A DNA stretch of 64,000 bases from Hemibagrus wyckioides (lineage: Eukaryota; Chordata; Actinopteri; Siluriformes; Bagridae). Position 1 is the first letter of the stretch; each line of letters opens with the position of its first letter. Below, in pieces: positions 41,701 through 49,379 of the stretch. Made by a program: the position numbers and the translations under genes. The notes beneath the pieces are model-generated. The model made no database searches. It was given only the letters and a program-made list of their open reading frames with translations, and was not told where the DNA came from. Where the stretch lies: NCBI RefSeq assembly GCF_019097595.1, contig NC_080717.1, forward strand, positions 29,053,876 to 29,117,875, written 5' to 3'.

Positions 41701-44497
41701 TATGTCTAGATATAGTTTTAATTCATCTTAAATTTGCTTTCTTGTAATTTTATAATAAGAAATAGTAGATTAATTTGAAAAGATTGATGTTATATTATCT
41801 TAAGATGATTTTTTTTTCAAGGCCATACAATGAAGGCAGTAACTCCTGAGGTTTAAAGACTCGTGTGTTTGGTTTCAGATGGCTGACTCGGGTGGACTGC
41901 CTCAGATCACACAGGTCAGAATCCTGACCCAGGATCAGCATGTGTACATGTTTCTGTTAAGCTTTTTCATGAAGGACTAAACCAGCCTACCGAGTCAGTG
42001 AAATCAAGTTCATTGAAGCATTTTTATAAACTGTAGCCGAGGCAGTTAAGGCATAGGACATGTCAAGTCTGCTCCATTTCCCAGAATCCTCGGCCAAACA
42101 GCAAACCACAAACTTAAGCACATGATCCCTTACATGATCTGCTACCCAACAGCCGCTTGTTCCTAATCAGCACTCTGTATAAATACCCCAGACTCGCAGA
42201 ATCTTCTGTTCTCCTGGTATTTTTGTGCTTTGTGGAGAGCCTTTAGAAATTGATTTGGAAATATATATAATAATTATATATATATATATATTTCTTCAGC
42301 TTTCTTTACTGCTCCCAACTCTGTCCAAAAAATACAGGTCAAGAAAGATGCTAATTACAGGAAAATACATAAATAAATTACACAAGTGGATTAAAAACAC
42401 AAAACCCCAATATGAATTGCAATAACAGTTATAATAAGGGCAGTAGTAGCACCTCATCAGTTACATTTCTTAATTTCTGAGTTAAAACAATTAATAAATA
42501 ATAATAAAATGTACACAATTCAAGTCACAGAGGACAGTGGGCTACTGTAATGTTGCTGCTTTATGTTCAGACTGAAGCTAATTATTTTTTCATTGTACAT
42601 AATATATTCCCTCATTAGCATAAACAAACAGTTTAATATATTTAACAGTTTGTTTTCCACAACATTTTCTCCTGAGTTTGTTCACCTGCCAATTCCCACC
42701 AAATGGCTTAAAACGAATAAAAACAGTGTGTATCTCCTTACTGTATATATGATTTATAATAACAATTCAACAGCTATCCTCTCGACCTGAGTCTGATATT
42801 TGTGTGGCATGACACCAAATGATTTTGAAGTGATTACCACTTAAATAAAATGGCCACTATAATTGCTTTTAGCTCTGCAACAACAAAGCTAGTGAACTTT
42901 TGTACACCATACAACTGATAGACAAACTGATTAGGTTTCTTTTTTGTACTGATTGTGTGTTAGTGATCTCAGTGTTCATTAACCCTCGACTGTTTCTGCC
43001 TCAGCCTGGAAAACTGACAGAAGCCTTTAAGTACTTCCTGCAGGGGATGGGATACAGTAAGTGTTATTAATATTTATTCTTAGTCTTTTTGAATTAGAAC
43101 AATATCAGTCTGTGTCAACGAATTTCTTCTGAGATCGAGTGCATTTCTAAATCTGAGCCTAATTGCATTCAGTCATTCTGTATAACATGATCAGATAGTC
43201 AGCTTGTGTGTAAATATAGGGACAGGTGTGTGTGTGTGTGTGTGTACGCGTGTGAGTGTGTGCGCTTCTTGTGTGTGTAGGAATGCATAGTTTTGTTGTA
43301 ACCTTTTCCTTTGTGCTTGTGTGCATTTTCCTGTCCTCTCTCAGTCGCGTCTATAAAGGATCGGAGGATGAGTGGAGGGCCAGGTATTTCCTGTTTCCTC
43401 TCCTGCCTCCTCCATCTGAAACAAAACAATTTGTATTTTTCACTCTGTTGGATCTTACCATCCCTCCTTTCTTTTACTGTCCCTGTTTGAATGTGTGATT
43501 TCTGTTGGTTTGTGTTGTCATTTTGCAGACCAGTCATCAATGTCCCATCATGCTCTCTGCATGGCCGACTACGCCAAAAAGAGAGATGTGCTTGTGAAAT
43601 AGGTTTAATGGTCAGAAGTGCACGCAAGATATATATATTTAAATATATAATGCTAGTACATTAAAGACAACAGGAAGCTTGTAATAGTGTGTTAGCAAGA
43701 TGCTTGAGAATGTTCTTAAGAGAATGTTGTATGAACTGAGGATCTGTAAAAGGTGAGAATGAGACCATGAGACAGTCCAGCTGTGAAACACCTGAATAGT
43801 TCTGATGCTGCTTCTGATCTGCCCTGGTCAATGTCTTCTCCGTTTTAAAAATTTACCACAGATTACTAATATATCAAGTGTCATGTCCGCAGTACAACTC
43901 TTGACAAAGTCTAGATCATTTACAAAAAGTTCAACCATTCAATAATCCATTCCACAGCACTGTTGAACTCTTGACTCTTAATTGTGTTAGTGTTGCTTTA
44001 TTGATGTGCAGTAATACACTTTAGGACATGCTAATGTAGGGGAAAAATGTTGGGAATGGTAACACACTTTATCCTGGACAGGGTCAGTGTGGGTTTGAAG
44101 CATAACCAAAGAACACTGGGCATGAGGCAGGCAATAATACTAGGAGTCATATAGGAATACTGCTAGGAGTCATTTAGGAAGACTCCTGGGAGTCATTTAG
44201 GAAAACTACTAGGAGTCATTTAGGAAGACTGCTAGGAGTCATATAGGAATACTCCTGGGAGTCATTTAGGGGTCATGAGGGGATGTGGACAAGGGCCTGA
44301 TAAGAACAGTATTGGAATGTAGGTTAGATCTGCCGTTCATCATTGCATGAAGCTGTTATTTAAAAAATAAAAACTTATATTCTGGTATTCACTCTTGAAT
44401 TCAGGTCGATGAGCTACTAGAAGGAACACCAGCATGCCATCCTAACCACCCTCCTCGCTTCATAGCATGCTGATCATAAACACTGTACTACTGTTTC

Positions 44498-44537
<40 letters not shown>

Positions 44538-44691
44538 GCCCTCAGCCAGTATGACTCGGCTGGCTCGCTCTCGCACTGCCTCTCTGACCAGTGGTGGCTC
44601 CGTGGACGGCTCCCGCAACCGAGCATGCACACACTCAGACAGCACCGAGGGTGTGGGTCAGCTCAGCCACACCATGGAGGTGTCCTGTTGA
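14008..44691 (+). CDS. ndrg4: NDRG4 gene, complete coding region (multi-exon, alternative first exons)
   Basis: NDRG4 is a cytosolic N-myc downstream-regulated protein with an alpha/beta-hydrolase fold but no catalytic triad, needed in neurons and heart (family knowledge). The exons, joined at GT-AG sites in matching phase, read EHDIETPYG, then a dead nucleophile elbow GIGVGAGAY near residues 110-118, then [21 protein letters not shown] and the family C-terminus HTMEVSC. The shared body from 31328 to 44691 encodes 332 aa. Adding the 7-aa start at 29793 gives 339 aa. Adding the optional 13-aa exon at 43345 gives 352. Using the starts at 14008 plus 26376 gives 371, or 384 with the optional exon. 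The first three totals equal the mammalian NDRG4 isoform lengths as I recall them, which supports both the identity and the exon borders. The [18 protein letters not shown] tail separates it from NDRG1, NDRG2 and NDRG3. No frameshift or stop was seen in any exon. Confidence 0.96.
14086..17350 (+). other. First NDRG4 intron, 5' part
   Basis: No exon was recognised. It has a GT repeat at the donor, a CpG-rich patch at 15935-16105 and a (TTTG/TTTC) run near 17185-17225. The rest is AT-rich unique-looking sequence. Confidence 0.6.
17357..18604 (+). mobile_element. Tc1 transposon copy 1, apparently full length
   Basis: A 1248-bp element flanked by TA duplications (17355-17356 and 18605-18606). 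The ends are inverted: CACTATATTGCCAAAAGTAT at the left and its complement, TACTTTTGGCAATATAGTG, at the right. It lies in the first NDRG4 intron in gene orientation and holds an open transposase gene. Confidence 0.95.
17491..18522 (+). CDS. Tc1 family DD34E transposase, intact (343 aa)
   Basis: It catalyses cut-and-paste transposition into TA. The start [13 protein letters not shown] at 17491 is the usual fish Tc1 start; upstream in-frame codons are ignored. The order is paired-like HTH with [11 protein letters not shown] near residues 33-43, the GRPR hook RSGRPRKL at 57-64, a second HTH near 83-108, then the catalytic triad: D154 (WSDESRF), D245 (FQHDCAP) and E280 (NPIEHLW). Thirty-four residues separate the second D from the E. 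The glycine-rich box [12 protein letters not shown] is at 188-199. Length matches the family norm of about 340 aa. No stop or frameshift is seen, so activity is possible but unproven. Confidence 0.95.
   Translation: MGRSQELSEFQRGTVIGCHLCNKSSREISSLLNIPQSTVSCIIRTWKCLGTTATQPRSGRPRKLTERGQRMLRRIVRRGRQLSAESIATDLQTSCGLQMSSRTVRRELHGMGFHGRAAASKPYITKCNAKRRMQWCKARRHWTLEQWRRVLWSDESRFSIWQSDGRVWVWRLPGERYLSDCIVPSVKFGGGGIMVWGCFSGAGLGPLVPVKGTLNASAYQDILDNSMLPTLWEQFGDGPFLFQHDCAPVTKARSIKTWMTESGVDELDWPAQSPDLNPIEHLWDELERRLRARPSRPTSVCDLTNALLEEWSKIPINTLLNLVDSLPRRVEAVIAAKGGPTSY
19153..20503 (-). mobile_element. Decayed Tc1-like element with nested SINE
   Basis: The left end TACAGTGGATATAAAAAGCC, followed by CTACTCATCCCTGTT, is mirrored at the right by CAGGAGTGTGTAAACTCTATCCAG near 20478-20502. 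Internal minus-strand phrases such as CACCATGTTTCACTGTGG resemble decayed Tc1 coding sequence. No frame survives. A tRNA-derived SINE interrupts it at about 19661. Confidence 0.6.
19661..19832 (+). repeat. tRNA-derived SINE with A and B boxes
   Basis: A TTAGTGGTTAAGGTGTTGGA A-box-like head, then the B box GTTTGATTCCC at 19713-19723, then a tRNA-unrelated body. It is a retroposon, not a tRNA gene, because no acceptor stem closes. The reverse-strand families at 28190, 38275 and 52160 end in similar tRNA-like sequence. Confidence 0.7.
20510..21774 (+). other. NDRG4 intron, no recognised feature
   Basis: AT-rich sequence with no exon or repeat family that I can name. Confidence 0.5.
21843..23090 (+). 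mobile_element. Tc1 transposon copy 2, full length, inside a TA microsatellite
   Basis: The same 1248-bp length and ends as copy 1, with (TA)n on both sides (21775-21842 and 23091-23142), so the insertion split a TA array. It also sits in the first NDRG4 intron. Confidence 0.95.
21977..23008 (+). CDS. Tc1 family DD34E transposase, intact (343 aa)
   Basis: Start [10 protein letters not shown] as in copy 1, stop TGA 23006-23008. It differs from copy 1 by only five residues that I could see: R80H, D237A, A247V, D265E and D302V. D154, D245 and E280 are kept. A247 lies two residues after the catalytic D245, so the A247V change could affect activity; copies 1 and 3 both have alanine there. Confidence 0.95.
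   Translation: MGRSQELSEFQRGTVIGCHLCNKSSREISSLLNIPQSTVSCIIRTWKCLGTTATQPRSGRPRKLTERGQRMLRRIVRRGHQLSAESIATDLQTSCGLQMSSRTVRRELHGMGFHGRAAASKPYITKCNAKRRMQWCKARRHWTLEQWRRVLWSDESRFSIWQSDGRVWVWRLPGERYLSDCIVPSVKFGGGGIMVWGCFSGAGLGPLVPVKGTLNASAYQDILDNSMLPTLWEQFGAGPFLFQHDCVPVTKARSIKTWMTESGVEELDWPAQSPDLNPIEHLWDELERRLRARPSRPTSVCVLTNALLEEWSKIPINTLLNLVDSLPRRVEAVIAAKGGPTSY
23150..26375 (+). other. NDRG4 intron between Tc1 copy 2 and the 39-nt exon
   Basis: Mostly featureless. One weak first-exon candidate at 23902-23922 reads MTLNPVM before a strong GTAAGT donor in phase 0 (see findings). A GA run lies at 23370-23400. Confidence 0.5.
26376..26414 (+). CDS. ndrg4: NDRG4 39-nt exon of the long N-terminus
   Basis: This 39-nt, phase 0-0 exon lies between TTGCAG and GTATTA. 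It encodes [13 protein letters not shown], comparable to the human long-isoform segment that ends DTDWK directly before EHDIETPYG. Both neighbours (14085 and 31328) have phase-0 junctions, so it inserts cleanly. It brings the long form to 371 aa. It is too short for an ORF search and was found by matching phase and the DWK ending. Confidence 0.85.
27179..27628. mobile_element. Rearranged Tc1-family remnant with inverted half
   Basis: 27179-27431 reads in + orientation (terminal sequence, then [10 protein letters not shown] and [17 protein letters not shown]). 27432-27628 is the downstream transposase portion in reverse orientation, running from the AAITAST side back to NPIEHL. The right end is missing. 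The element is dead. Confidence 0.85.
28085..28315 (-). repeat. SINE-like interspersed repeat
   Basis: It contains GCCTTTATTAGTCAC, CCTTGCTCAAGGGCCCAACA, GGCTTGAACCCCCAATCTTC and a tRNA-like 3' part. The same order occurs at 52030-52280 and partly at 38270-38395. Confidence 0.75.
28766..29215 (+). repeat. 36-bp minisatellite, about 12 copies
   Basis: The unit contains CCACACCTCCTTTACATGG followed by ACTGACAGACACAAAGG. Copies differ at a few sites (ACAGACAC/ACAGGCAC, TACATGG/TACTAGG). Because 36 is a multiple of three, several frames stay open on both strands; these are not genes. It ends about 330 bp before the short-isoform promoter. Confidence 0.95.
29543..29599 (+). promoter_or_regulatory. 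Putative promoter of the short NDRG4 isoform
   Basis: CCAAT motifs occur at 29543 and 29564 and a GC box (GGCGGGGC) at 29592-29599, about 200 bp ahead of the MPECWDG start codon. A purine-rich tract (29605-29650) and a CT-rich leader follow. No TATA box is evident. Assignment as the start-proximal promoter is inferred from spacing to ATG 29793. Confidence 0.55.
29793..29813 (+). CDS. ndrg4: NDRG4 alternative first coding exon (MPECWDG, short N-terminus)
   Basis: It encodes MPECWDG, identical to the start of the short mammalian NDRG4 isoforms, followed by GTGAGT in phase 0. The next exon continues with EHDIETPYG. It is preceded by a purine-rich then pyrimidine-rich 5' UTR and by CCAAT and GC boxes at 29543-29599, so it is a separate promoter and not a cassette exon. 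It yields the 339- and 352-aa forms. Confidence 0.95.
29820..31120 (+). other. NDRG4 intron after MPECWDG exon
   Basis: AT-rich; an (ACT)n-like run lies near 30780-30840. No exon recognised. Confidence 0.5.
31125..31325 (+). repeat. (TA)n then (TG)n microsatellites against an NDRG4 acceptor
   Basis: About 44 TA units (31125-31212), a short spacer and about 20 TG units (31284-31325), ending two bases before the TTAG acceptor of the first shared NDRG4 exon. Confidence 0.97.
31328..31433 (+). CDS. ndrg4: NDRG4 exon: EHDIETPYG... first shared exon
   Basis: This is the first exon common to all isoforms. It encodes [18 protein letters not shown] through LTYHDVGLN and ends in phase 1 at GTACGT. 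The acceptor TTAG follows a long TG repeat and has no proper pyrimidine tract (see findings). Confidence 0.97.
33221..33341 (+). CDS. ndrg4: NDRG4 exon: HKLCFNTLF...
   Basis: Bounded by TTTGTCAG and GTAAAT, phase 1 to 2. It encodes [20 protein letters not shown] and then [20 protein letters not shown], the first strands of the hydrolase-like fold. Confidence 0.97.
33528..33590 (+). CDS. ndrg4: NDRG4 exon: YQYPTMDQL...
   Basis: A 63-nt exon between CTGAAG and GTAAGT. It encodes [20 protein letters not shown], phase 2 to 2. A CT/TCTA microsatellite lies about 50 bp upstream. Confidence 0.96.
33600..34065 (+). repeat. Degenerate GTGTGAG-TTxGATTAGA tandem-like region
   Basis: Imperfect recurrences of GTGTGAGT followed by GGATTAG- or GATTAGTAT-like words fill this intron. 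It is an old, diverged minisatellite. Confidence 0.45.
34069..34129 (+). repeat. (ATT)n microsatellite before an NDRG4 exon
   Basis: About 20 units, ending nine bases before the exon at 34139. Confidence 0.97.
34139..34199 (+). CDS. ndrg4: NDRG4 exon carrying the degenerate nucleophile elbow
   Basis: It encodes [25 protein letters not shown] sits where active hydrolases have G-x-S-x-G, so the catalytic serine is absent, as in all NDRG proteins. The acceptor ATCTCCAG is almost abutted by an (ATT)n run at 34069-34129. The donor is GTGAGT in phase 0. Confidence 0.96.
34398..34456 (+). repeat. (CT)n microsatellite forming a polypyrimidine tract
   Basis: About 29 units running into TTAG, directly ahead of the exon at 34460. 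Confidence 0.97.
34460..34603 (+). CDS. ndrg4: NDRG4 exon: [12 protein letters not shown]...
   Basis: A 144-nt, phase 0-0 exon encoding [20 protein letters not shown], then [20 protein letters not shown] and VLPHLFSQ. Its polypyrimidine tract is a pure (CT)n microsatellite (34398-34456). Confidence 0.97.
34604..35827 (+). other. NDRG4 intron, no recognised feature
   Basis: No exon or nameable repeat was seen. Confidence 0.5.
35828..35931 (+). CDS. ndrg4: NDRG4 exon: [13 protein letters not shown]...
   Basis: Bounded by TCTGCAG and GTAATT, phase 0 to 2. It encodes [20 protein letters not shown] and then [14 protein letters not shown], the helical cap region. Confidence 0.97.
36591..36647 (+). 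CDS. ndrg4: NDRG4 exon: [11 protein letters not shown]...
   Basis: A 57-nt exon between TTCTTAG and GTGGGC, encoding [18 protein letters not shown]. Phases 2 to 2 match both neighbours. Confidence 0.96.
37137..37188 (+). CDS. ndrg4: NDRG4 exon: [17 protein letters not shown]
   Basis: A 52-nt exon after GTTCAG with donor GTGAGG, ending in phase 0. It encodes [17 protein letters not shown], the conserved strand that carries the acidic position in true hydrolases. Confidence 0.97.
38270..38395 (-). repeat. SINE-like fragment
   Basis: GGGCCTTGCTCAAGGGCCCG, then AGTGGCAGCTTGGCGGTCC and CTGAGCTACCACTGCCCTC: tRNA-like tail of the same family as 28085 and 52030. Confidence 0.65.
38671..38714 (+). 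repeat. (AC)n microsatellite
   Basis: About 22 units in the intron before the RTE fragment. Confidence 0.97.
39362..39836 (+). mobile_element. 5'-truncated RTE-type LINE with target-site duplication
   Basis: The frame ending TGA 39777-39779 reads [59 protein letters not shown] and IRCGDP. That is the extreme C-terminus of RTE-clade reverse transcriptase proteins. A (GAA)n(GGA)n tail follows. An identical 18-bp direct repeat, GGTGTTAAACAGTTGATT, flanks it (39344-39361 and 39837-39854), so both ends of the insertion are known. Confidence 0.93.
39955..40350 (+). repeat. Common fish interspersed repeat
   Basis: TTCAATTCAATTCAGTTTAT, CAAAGCAGCTTTACAGGA, GAGATGATCTGAGGAAGAAA and CCTTGAGAGGAACCAG appear in the usual order of a very abundant fish repeat. 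A shorter piece lies near 36190-36265. Confidence 0.7.
40570..40617 (+). CDS. ndrg4: NDRG4 exon: [16 protein letters not shown]
   Basis: A 48-nt, phase 0-0 exon between ATCTTCAG and GTAAAA encoding [16 protein letters not shown]. The intron before it is about 3.4 kb and holds the RTE fragment. The one after holds the L1 fragment. Confidence 0.97.
40650..41520 (-). mobile_element. L1-type LINE ORF2 C-terminal remnant
   Basis: Minus-strand frames 41222-41512 and 40926-41330 read [20 protein letters not shown], then [19 protein letters not shown] and [17 protein letters not shown]. This is the conserved C-terminal region of L1/Tx1 ORF2 proteins. The two frames differ, so there is at least one frameshift. 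The cysteine pair CELC is kept. 5' truncated and dead. Confidence 0.8.
41879..41914 (+). CDS. ndrg4: NDRG4 exon: [12 protein letters not shown]
   Basis: A 36-nt, phase 0-0 exon between GTTTCAG and GTCAGA, encoding [12 protein letters not shown], strictly conserved in the family. Confidence 0.97.
41915..43004 (+). other. NDRG4 intron, no recognised feature
   Basis: AT-rich, with a short TA run near 42270. No exon recognised. Confidence 0.5.
43005..43056 (+). CDS. ndrg4: NDRG4 exon: [17 protein letters not shown]
   Basis: A 52-nt exon between GCCTCAG and GTAAGT, ending in phase 1. It encodes [17 protein letters not shown], the end of the folded domain. Confidence 0.97.
43345..43383 (+). CDS. 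ndrg4: NDRG4 optional 39-nt exon ([13 protein letters not shown])
   Basis: Phase 1-1, bounded by TCTCTCAG and GTATTT. When included, GMGY continues as [13 protein letters not shown] and then VPSASMTRL. When skipped, it continues as MPSASMTRL. Mammalian NDRG4 has a matching 13-aa variant containing LKDRRLSGG (recalled family knowledge). It adds a basic patch next to the phosphorylatable SRTASL tail. Inclusion takes the protein from 339 to 352 or from 371 to 384 aa. Confidence 0.85.
44139..44272 (+). repeat. 23-bp tandem repeat, about six copies
   Basis: The unit resembles ACTGCTAGGAGTCATTTAGG plus AAG, with CTAGG/CTGGG and CATTT/CATAT variants that alternate. It lies in the last NDRG4 intron, about 270 bp before the terminal exon. 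Confidence 0.9.
44500..44535 (+). repeat. (CT)n microsatellite at the last NDRG4 acceptor
   Basis: About 18 units leading directly into CAG and the terminal exon. Confidence 0.97.
44537..44691 (+). CDS. ndrg4: NDRG4 terminal coding exon
   Basis: It encodes [20 protein letters not shown], then [18 protein letters not shown] and [12 protein letters not shown], and ends at TGA 44689-44691. The serine/threonine-rich RSRTASL segment is the phosphorylated NDRG tail. The acceptor pyrimidine tract is a (CT)n microsatellite at 44500-44535. Confidence 0.97.
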
Positions 44692-44692
44692 G

Positions 44693-44736
<44 letters not shown>

Positions 44737-45739
44737 AACACATGCGTAGATGGAGGGCATGGAACAGATAGCAGTAGGGACTGAGTTGAAGGAAAGGGCA
44801 GAGATTTGTTCCTCTGTGTGTTTCTGTTCTGTAAAACGACACACTCCTCCAGTCTCTCTCCTGCGTGTTTCATGGCTTCGTGGTTTTTTGCTCAAAGTGT
44901 ATTCGTGTCGTTGCTCCAGTGTCTTCCTCTGTTCTGCTTATGTTACGCGAGCCCCCAAAACAACTCCCATCATTCCCTGCTCTCGTGTCCTGTCTCCAAG
45001 AGTGACTGGTGGCTTTAAAGCACAGATGGATTTTAAGTAAAAAAAAAAAAAAAGGAAATAAGAAAGTAATAGAAACAAAAAGAAAAAGTGGAGTAATGTT
45101 TTTTCTAAAGAACTTCATGAATAACCAATGAGCTTGAGTGGTTTTATTAAACAATTCTGTCTAATCTTCCTGACATACCATTAATGGTGGTTGTAAATAC
45201 GTCATGAATCGATCCTGAGGAGTTTTCACCTCTATCTGTCAGAAATATTAAGGTTTAGAGTTTTGGCTCCACTAGCTGGCTAAAATTAGATAAAAGACAA
45301 AGAAAACCACAGATTGTATTGAATAACAAAATATATTAAGGACGTCAATCAGAAAAAAAACACACACACACCAAACTCATCCGGCATGTGCATCTTCTTT
45401 TCATTCTGTCTTTTTTTTTTAGCTAGCTAGCAAGCTAAAGCTGATCTTGGTCAGAATGCTGGCTACTCTTGGGTCTGTGTGAGATTCTGTACAACTGAGA
45501 TTAAATGTATTGATGAATTTCTCCATCTTAGGGTTTCTCAGCAGGAAGCAGGTTGAGGGATGTCCTGTGGCAGCATGCTGTAATTCCAGTTCTCTGTTTT
45601 AGCCATGAGTAGAAGGAGTGTCTGATTGAGGCTGCAGCCAATCAGGTTTTAAGATGTCAGTTCTTAGCCAATCATCACAGCTCAGTTGCATTTCAAAATA
45701 CTTCTGAAAAAACTTTGCTAGTGATTACTCCACCTGTAG

Positions 45740-46180
45740 TACACTTACAGTAGTGTGCACTACTATAGTGAGATTTTCTGTCATACATTTGAATCTAGTA
45801 CACTAGGTGTAGTGTGCATTATTCTATTAGTGACTATTATTTGACTTTAGTATACTCATTGTATTGGTGTGTACACTAACGTTAGTGCATGTCTACCACT
45901 GAAATCCTTTCCTCAACAAATGTAGTACGCTAACTGTAAAGTACACTAGCATGAGTGTGCACTACTCCATCAGTTTAATCTCCACCCAACTCAATACAGA
46001 GTGTAATAGTGTGCACTACTTTACCAAAGAACCCTGGTAGTGCACCCTTCTATATTCTTACAGTAGACTTTTACCTCTTTTACAGTATCTGCAGTGTACA
46101 CTCCTCTAACACTCAAGTGCACTACTCTATCAGTAAAATCACGTTATAATTTAGTAGGCTCATTGTAGTGTGCACTCCCC
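45740..46180 (+). repeat. Decayed repeat series with TAGTGTGCACTA core
   Basis: Near-palindromic words TAGTGTGCACTACT and variants recur near 45751, 45812, 45952, 46008, 46116 and 46167, at spacings of roughly 25 to 60 bp where the copies are clear. It probably lies in the NDRG4 3' UTR. Confidence 0.6.
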
Positions 46181-46402
46181 TCTGGCATAGAAGTGGTTTT
46201 GCCTGGGATCGGTTCATCGGTTTCCTTTCTGTAGACAATCACAATTCATCCCGAACCAAACCGGAACCACGAACTGAGGCTGAACCTGTGTGCAAGCGGA
46301 GAGGTCATAGGTCATAAGGCAAAGGAACTAGAAAGCGTCAAGGTGCCGAGCTTGATGTCTGTAAACTGTCTAGCTCAATGGAAGTGTATACCAAAGTAAC
46401 AC

Positions 46403-46435
<33 letters not shown>

Positions 46436-47039
46436 GGTTCTGTAAAAGGATAAATCCTCAGAAACCACACCACGCTGTACATTCAGACTCTTCTCTACTT
46501 CCCTGATGAACAAGTGAATGTGAAAATAAGCTACACTGATACACTGATAGGCGATGCCAAGCACATGAGCTGTGAGATGATTGGCTAGAGCTGCTTCATG
46601 ATTGTATTATATATGTTAATGATATAGGTGATCATGGTGTCCCCTCCCCTTTCACACACAAGTCAGTTTCTCCTCCATCTGCCTTACTGAATGTTACTTT
46701 ACACAGCTTCCTCAATCTTGTAGGAAGTGATGCACTCACTACTGCAGGGGTGTTTCCTGTTCATGTGCGTCTGTGAGGGGCGGGGCTTCTGGAGCTTCGT
46801 GCTCCAAGCTCGGAATGTAGGGCAAATCCCAAACCCACAAAACCCCCTTCCCCCAAAAAACTCAAGGTGCCCCGACCCTTACAGACGCGTACAGTCGCCC
46901 CAAAGGGCTAACGGACATCTCGTCCCTTCCGTTATCGTCGAGGTACCGCTCCTCATGCACACGACACGAGAGGACACAAACTCTGCACATGCTGTCCAAA
47001 TCCCATGAACAGCAGTCGTCTATTGTAGGTTATATTAAA

Positions 47040-47078
<39 letters not shown>

Positions 47079-47816
47079 TGTGTGTGTGTCATGAGTGAGT
47101 AAATGTGGGAGTCATGAAGGGTGTGAAGAGGCTTTGGACGGTGCTTGACTGTGAAATGTTTCTATTAGAAACAAGGAAATGAGGTCATCATGATACTAAT
47201 AATTGAATTAATATTGCACAAGTGTTAAATGTAGCTCAAAATCCAACCAGGATGGAGAACAGAAATAGACAAAAGCTATTAAAAAAAGGTGTAGGCTTAA
47301 CATTTCAAGTGAAGTAATGAAATGAAAATGAAATTAGAGTTAAAATAGAGTAAAAACAGAGCAGGTTAGCCACCAGTAGAAGAAAGGTTCTGACTTTTTT
47401 AGACTGATATTGGACAAGCTGTACGTTTCTCCTGCCTCTGTTTGCATGATACTGTATAAGCCCGAGACTGTGTTTCATTATTTCTGTCTGCCAGTTGTTA
47501 AGCATGCCTCCTGTTCTCCACATGAGTGTTTCCCATCACTGATCTGAGGTCAGGCTTTGTCTCTGACACTGTAGTAAATGGTACTGATGCCAGATCAGAC
47601 TCTGAACATGATCTAGGATGTTGTTGTAGTGTGGTTCCGTCCCGAAACACCTTCAAATACTACTGGGTCTGGGTTCAGCGCTCCGTGACCCGCTTTTCAC
47701 CTCCTGAACTTAGCACTCATTACTCTCTTCCTGCTGTAGATATTCACTGTTTTTAGATAATAACAAGCAAAAAGGATTGCTTTGTCTTGTGAAGGTATAC
47801 AGTTCCCATACCCAAC

Positions 47817-47865
<49 letters not shown>
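47817..47865 (+). repeat. (ATT)n microsatellite
   Basis: About 16 units, in the NDRG4 3' flank. Confidence 0.97.
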
Positions 47866-47868
<3 letters not shown>

Positions 47869-49379
47869 TTTTGTATTGAGCAATAAATAAGTTCTTGTGT
47901 TTTGAGATGGTTCTTCCTTTCAGAACTCAAAAAGACGTCTATAGAGACAGTAGGACTGAACCTTTCCTGCCTGATTAAAACAAGTGTTCATGTCAAATGT
48001 AAATCTATATAGAAGCCATCAATATATGTGTACTGATCATGTAACAACCATAAATAAACAAGAAAGTAACAACAGTATGACATATTGTCCTGCTTCTGTG
48101 TGTGCTGTATCTCTAAAATCTAATCAAATGTTTGTACACAACATATTGTTTGTAATGGAGCTGTTCAGATGTTTTATCTACAGCATTGTATGTACAATTA
48201 TTCATCTTGAGGCCGAGGCCATGATCTTTGGATCTCCAAATTTCACTTAAAATAAGAAGAAAATAGTAGACAAATCTAGCTACTAATGGATATTTTATAT
48301 GAAAGCACTTGTTCTAATTAATAGGGATTCAGAGATTCCATAGATAATCTATGGCCTGATAATAAACTGATTCAAAATATTTGCTGTTCAAACACATTTA
48401 ATAATCATTGATATAGTGGAGATTTCATTACGCTTACATTTATTTTACTTGATTGAAGTTGTTTTCATCGTCAGCACTCGGGAACAGTCATAGATAAAGC
48501 TGCAACTATGAGTTTTATACTAACAACTTTCAACTTTTTGGAAATGATTTTACATCCTGACCTTAAACTGGTACAACTGGTGGCATGAGTTCGTGTAATC
48601 TCTGTGTTTGTGAGTCATGAGGTTTTCTGTGTTTCAGAGAATGACCAAAGGCTACTCATTATCCTAGACCTTGAAATAATAAAAACTGAATCATATTATT
48701 ATTGGTAGTAGTAGTAGTAGTTTTATATTTTTTTTCTTGGTCAGGCCCTATGTGGGTTGAATATGGGCTGTTACTGGGGCCCAGTTTGGCTGCACAGAAA
48801 ACATGTTGGTCCCATGTAGACCCATGATGGACTTGTTTCCGTATTGTGTGTCAGAGACTAAATCTTTTCTCTACATCATATTAAAGATGACTACATGTCT
48901 ACATTTTTCACTGGTAATTACAGTGAGTGCTTTTTGTACCAAAATGTTCAATCATTTTTTCCAACTTCCACATATGAGAATAATGACATTATAACTTTTA
49001 TGTTAATTTAGGATTTATGATGATCTTTATGATAGCTAATCCACAAATATGGAAGAAATATATATTCAGAAATATATATTGTGGGTTCTACCTGTGCCCC
49101 AGGTACACTGAAGAAACTTCTGTTATTTTAGATATTTCACTAGAACTGAGTCTCAGAAGTTTTCAAATGAAGGTCTCAGAAAGTCATTTTAAAAATGTTA
49201 AACCCAGTGTGAGATTTATGATTTCATAAAGATAAGTATGTAAAGTGGTAGATGAGTTCATTCTGCCTCATACAGCTCCATCTAAGTGGAGGAGAAGTTT
49301 TGGGGTAAAACAGTAAATAAATAAAAAAATATATAAAAAATCATGCTGCAATTGTGCCCAGTGTACTTTCCCATATAAC

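Larger units (their letters stand above)
44692..48058 (+). other. Probable NDRG4 3' UTR and downstream flank
   Basis: No coding potential was recognised after the stop. The stretch holds an AC repeat (44703-44730), a decayed TAGTGTGCACTA series (45740-46180), a CpG-rich patch (46780-46970), a GA repeat (47043-47077) and an (ATT)n run (47817-47865). AATAAA at 48053-48058 followed by a TG-rich stretch is one possible poly(A) signal, and CAATAAATAA near 47880 is another. Which one is used cannot be told from sequence alone. Confidence 0.4.

Noticed and set aside
46727..47008. 93-codon frame in the NDRG4 3' flank
   Set aside because: Compositionally odd and without domain; it lies in probable 3' UTR or flank.
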